DNA from: Dehalococcoidia bacterium
GTDB lineage: Bacteria; Chloroflexota; Dehalococcoidia; Dehalococcoidales; W498
Reading direction: 5' to 3'
NCBI GenBank assembly: GCA_030608125.1
Contig: JAUWEU010000029.1
Location: 1-8,303 of the forward strand
Length of the DNA: 8,303 nucleotides
In this document: positions 7,250 to 8,303 of the stretch, one piece after another
Position numbering within the stretch: position 1 is the stretch's first letter
Layout: every line of letters starts with the position of its first letter
Translations under genes and position numbers: made by a program
Notes under the pieces: generated by a model
The model's database searches: none
The model's input: the letters and a program-made list of their open reading frames with translations, nothing else
Told to the model about the DNA's origin: nothing

Positions 7250-7693
7250 TTATATGTAATACATAGCCTCTTCAGGCCGCTCTTTTCTTTTTTGCCGCTC
7301 AACTAAATCCTGCAAGGTGGTAGACTCCAGAACTCCATTCATTGCTTTTTTCAGTTCGCTCCAGATATCCCGGGTGACACATAATTCAGAGCGAGTGCAT
7401 ATCCCTGGATTATTAACGCACTCCGCCGGAGCAATTGAGCCCTCAAGAAGTTGAATAACCTCGCTCAATCTTATCGCCTCGGGAGGCTTGGCTAGTGAAA
7501 CCCCACCTCTAGCGCCCCGAGTGCTCCGTACTATACCCCCAGCTATAAGGGGAGTGATTAAATGCTCTAGATACAGTAATGAAATCTGCTGCCTTTGGGC
7601 AATATCTTTTAATAGAACTGGTTCCTCCTCCCTATGAAGGGCCAGATCCAAGAGCGCCCTAGTTCCATACCGTCCTTTAGTAGAAAGCTTCAT
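7250..7693 (-). CDS. Rrf2-family regulator (IscR/CymR-like) with three-cysteine loop
   Basis: A 147-residue DNA-binding regulator. The N-terminal winged helix-turn-helix is typical (MKLSTKGRYGTRALLDLA, with recognition-helix region ISLLYLEHLITPL and wing TRGARGG at 58-64). The sensing loop has C92-x6-C99-x5-C105, close to E. coli IscR (C92, C98, C104), so it probably binds an Fe-S cluster. An arginine (R108) stands near where IscR has its histidine ligand. Classical CymR lacks this triad but controls cysteine genes together with CysK. Here an IscR-like protein sits directly before cysK, so the role may combine both themes. ATG at 7693 is chosen because AAGGGGG stands 9 nt upstream and MKLSTKG is the standard beginning; a TTG at 7744 lies upstream of the likely transcription start. 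It is the first gene of the operon and likely regulates its own promoter. No symbol is given because iscR and cymR cannot be separated by sequence alone. Confidence 0.92.
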   Translation of the reverse strand: MKLSTKGRYGTRALLDLALHREEEPVLLKDIAQRQQISLLYLEHLITPLIAGGIVRSTRGARGGVSLAKPPEAIRLSEVIQLLEGSIAPAECVNNPGICTRSELCVTRDIWSELKKAMNGVLESTTLQDLVERQKRKERPEEAMYYI

Positions 7694-7706
7694 TGACTTT
7701 GCCCCC

Positions 7707-7729
7707 TTGTTGACTAATATTATCAACAA
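7707..7729. promoter_or_regulatory. Inverted-repeat operator candidate for the Rrf2 regulator
   Basis: TTGTTGA and TCAACAA form a perfect 7-bp inverted repeat around a 9-nt A/T-rich centre. It begins at the predicted transcription start (about 7728) and ends just before the ribosome site of the Rrf2 gene. Size, A/T-rich centre and position fit an Rrf2 dimer site for autorepression. In the transcript the same arms could also pair as a leader hairpin. Confidence 0.65.
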
Positions 7730-7734
7730 AGTAT

Positions 7735-7763
7735 AGAATAGCACAGAGTGGGCAGCCTGTCAA
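7735..7763 (-). promoter_or_regulatory. Sigma70-type promoter of the regulator-cysteine operon
   Basis: On the minus strand, TTGACA (7763-7758) is a perfect -35. A 17-nt spacer leads to TATTCT (7740-7735), a 4/6 -10 with an extended TGC immediately before it. This would start transcription near 7728, about 35 nt before the Rrf2 ATG. Confidence 0.75.
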
Positions 7764-7799
7764 TACCCTTAGATAAATAAATTTGGCTAATATTCCTCC

Positions 7800-7996
7800 A
7801 AGTCAGAGAGGATTGTCGCAGCAAGTAGTGGCTTGTTTACGGATAGGTTCAAGCACAGTAGGACAAACGTGTAGTTGCCCGTTGGACTTGGGTAAACACT
7901 ATAAGTCAGAAAGAAGCTCGCATCTCCCGAAGCAAAGTTTGGGAACTGACTGCACAGATGGTATTGCACAATAGGGCGTCTTGTTCAGTGTGCCCT
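7800..7996 (+). ncRNA. Candidate structured RNA (unidentified)
   Basis: Several pairings can be drawn by eye. AGCAAG/CTTGTT is at 7820-7825 with 7832-7837, and TTGCCC/GGGTAA at 7875-7880 with 7890-7895. AGTCAG/CTGACT at 7904-7909 with 7946-7951 encloses TCCCGAA/TTTGGGA at 7925-7931 with 7938-7944. AGGGC/GCCCT is at 7973-7977 with 7992-7996. An alternative perfect 7-bp long-range stem, TGTTTAC/GTAAACA (7834-7840 with 7892-7898), excludes the first two. Three helices contain G-U wobbles when read as plus-strand RNA, which would be C-A mismatches on the other strand. No T-run terminator follows, and only a weak promoter-like pair (TGGGCA at 7749, GATAAA at 7772) precedes it. It matches no RNA family I recognise and could be chance pairing. 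Confidence 0.3.
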
Positions 7997-8043
7997 CGTC
8001 CATTAACTTGGTGACACATTACCTCCCTTCCCCGTATCTATAT

Positions 8044-8072
8044 TTGAAAAGATTGCGCTTTTAGGTTATAAA
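8044..8072 (+). promoter_or_regulatory. Sigma70-type promoter of the right-edge gene
   Basis: TTGAAA (8044-8049, 5/6) and TATAAA (8067-8072, 5/6) are separated by exactly 17 nt. Transcription would start near 8079, giving a leader of about 35 nt before the TTG at 8114. Confidence 0.75.
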
Positions 8073-8113
8073 TATAGAGCACCCGATTAATTTTACTAAA
8101 GAAAGGCTCAAGT

Positions 8114-8303
8114 TTGGTTAAAAAGAAGGTTGAGAAACCCCAGCGCGAAGTTACTAAGCGTCAGCTTTCCCAGTGGCAAAAGCAGAAAAGAAGACAGCGT
8201 ATCATTCTTGGCTTTGGGATTTTCATTATTGTCGCTGTTTTAGGTATTGTCGGGGTTGGGTGGTATACTAGATACTATCAACCACTGCATCAAACTGTAA
8301 TTA
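8114..8303 (+). CDS. Membrane-anchored protein, N-terminus only (possible SurA/parvulin-type foldase)
   Basis: Sixty-three codons are visible before the right edge. The N-terminal 29 residues are strongly basic (KKKVEKPQREVTKRQ, then KQKRRQR). They are followed by one hydrophobic segment at about 30-50 and YTRYYQPLHQTV, predicting a signal anchor with the bulk of the protein outside the cell membrane. The REVTKRQLSQWQ stretch before a single anchor recalls, from memory, the N-termini of SurA-like or PpiC-type peptidyl-prolyl isomerases in Dehalococcoidia. The catalytic domain is beyond the window, so this is only a suggestion. The start is TTG at 8114 with AAAGG 7 nt upstream; no ATG lies in frame before the upstream stop at 8075. 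It is transcribed away from the cysteine operon from its own promoter. Confidence 0.7.
   Translation, partial: MVKKKVEKPQREVTKRQLSQWQKQKRRQRIILGFGIFIIVAVLGIVGVGWYTRYYQPLHQTVI

Larger units (their letters stand above)
7745..8113. other. Intergenic region of 369 nt without a protein gene
   Basis: Lies between the divergent Rrf2 and membrane-protein genes. The left end holds the Rrf2 promoter and the right end the plus-strand promoter. In between are short open frames on both strands (about 60 codons each) that lack ribosome sites and recognisable motifs. No tRNA, tmRNA, SRP or RNase P signature was seen. The middle has several complementary segments described separately as an RNA candidate. 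Confidence 0.7.

Noticed and set aside
7841..7880. tRNA suspicion from GGTTCAAG
   Set aside because: No matching T-stem, acceptor stem or cloverleaf could be drawn around it.
7783..7974. Open frame of about 63 codons on the plus strand, and a similar one on the minus strand (7787-7969)
   Set aside because: Neither has a ribosome site or a recognisable motif. Both begin at weak start codons, and the base pattern fits a non-coding or structured region better.
7973..7996. Terminator formed by AGGGC/GCCCT
   Set aside because: The loop is 14 nt and the following bases are TCGTCC-like rather than a T-run.
1..8303. Mobile element, CRISPR array, integrase or prophage
   Set aside because: No transposase, terminal inverted repeats, regular spaced repeats or phage genes were seen. 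All genes are intact metabolic or transport genes.

Overview
This is an ordinary-composition bacterial chromosome segment with densely packed genes. Almost everything is on the minus strand, with one divergent gene entering at the right edge. It looks like an anaerobe of the Chloroflexota (Dehalococcoidia-like). The hints are strong AAGGAGG-type ribosome sites, three probable TTG starts (thrC, cysE, right-edge gene), a zinc-ribbon threonine synthase and a basic N-terminus plus single membrane anchor typical of envelope foldases. This placement is tentative, because no rRNA or taxonomic marker is present.

Read in the direction of transcription (right to left), a sigma70-type promoter at 7735-7763 with a 7+7 bp inverted repeat just downstream leads into a probable eight-gene unit. 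It runs: an Rrf2-family regulator with three cysteines (7250-7693), cysteine synthase cysK (6186-7199), serine acetyltransferase cysE (5446-6162), a trans-sulfuration PLP enzyme of the cystathionine gamma-lyase/synthase family (4298-5449), a MacB/FtsX-type ABC permease (3103-4293), its ATPase (2409-3092), a membrane-anchored TlpA-like thioredoxin-fold protein (1799-2407) and a DUF2318 (FtrD-like) lipoprotein (1223-1708). cysE overlaps the PLP-enzyme gene by ATGA. The PLP-enzyme stop is 4 nt from the permease start, the permease stop is 10 nt from the ATPase start, and the ATPase stop is 1 nt from the TlpA-like start. A threonine synthase gene follows on the same strand after a 137-nt gap and runs off the left edge (1-1085).

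Functionally the window joins two modules. The first makes cysteine: CysE supplies O-acetylserine, CysK adds sulfide, and the PLP enzyme links cysteine with homocysteine through cystathionine, probably under an Fe-S or cysteine-sensing Rrf2 regulator. The second is a cysteine-rich envelope module: a permease with an extracellular CxxC, a thioredoxin-fold protein with CGCC but no normal CxxC, and a lipoprotein with CPPC and CDRC. It resembles the accessory genes of the FTR1/P19 iron-uptake loci, but no FTR1 or P19 gene is visible here. The tight translational coupling between the modules is the most interesting feature of the window.

The right side (7745-8113) is a 369-nt intergenic stretch without a credible protein gene. 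It has several nested complementary segments, with G-U wobbles that favour plus-strand transcription, and may hold a structured RNA. It ends in a strong plus-strand promoter (8044-8072) for a membrane-anchored protein that runs off the right edge (8114-8303).
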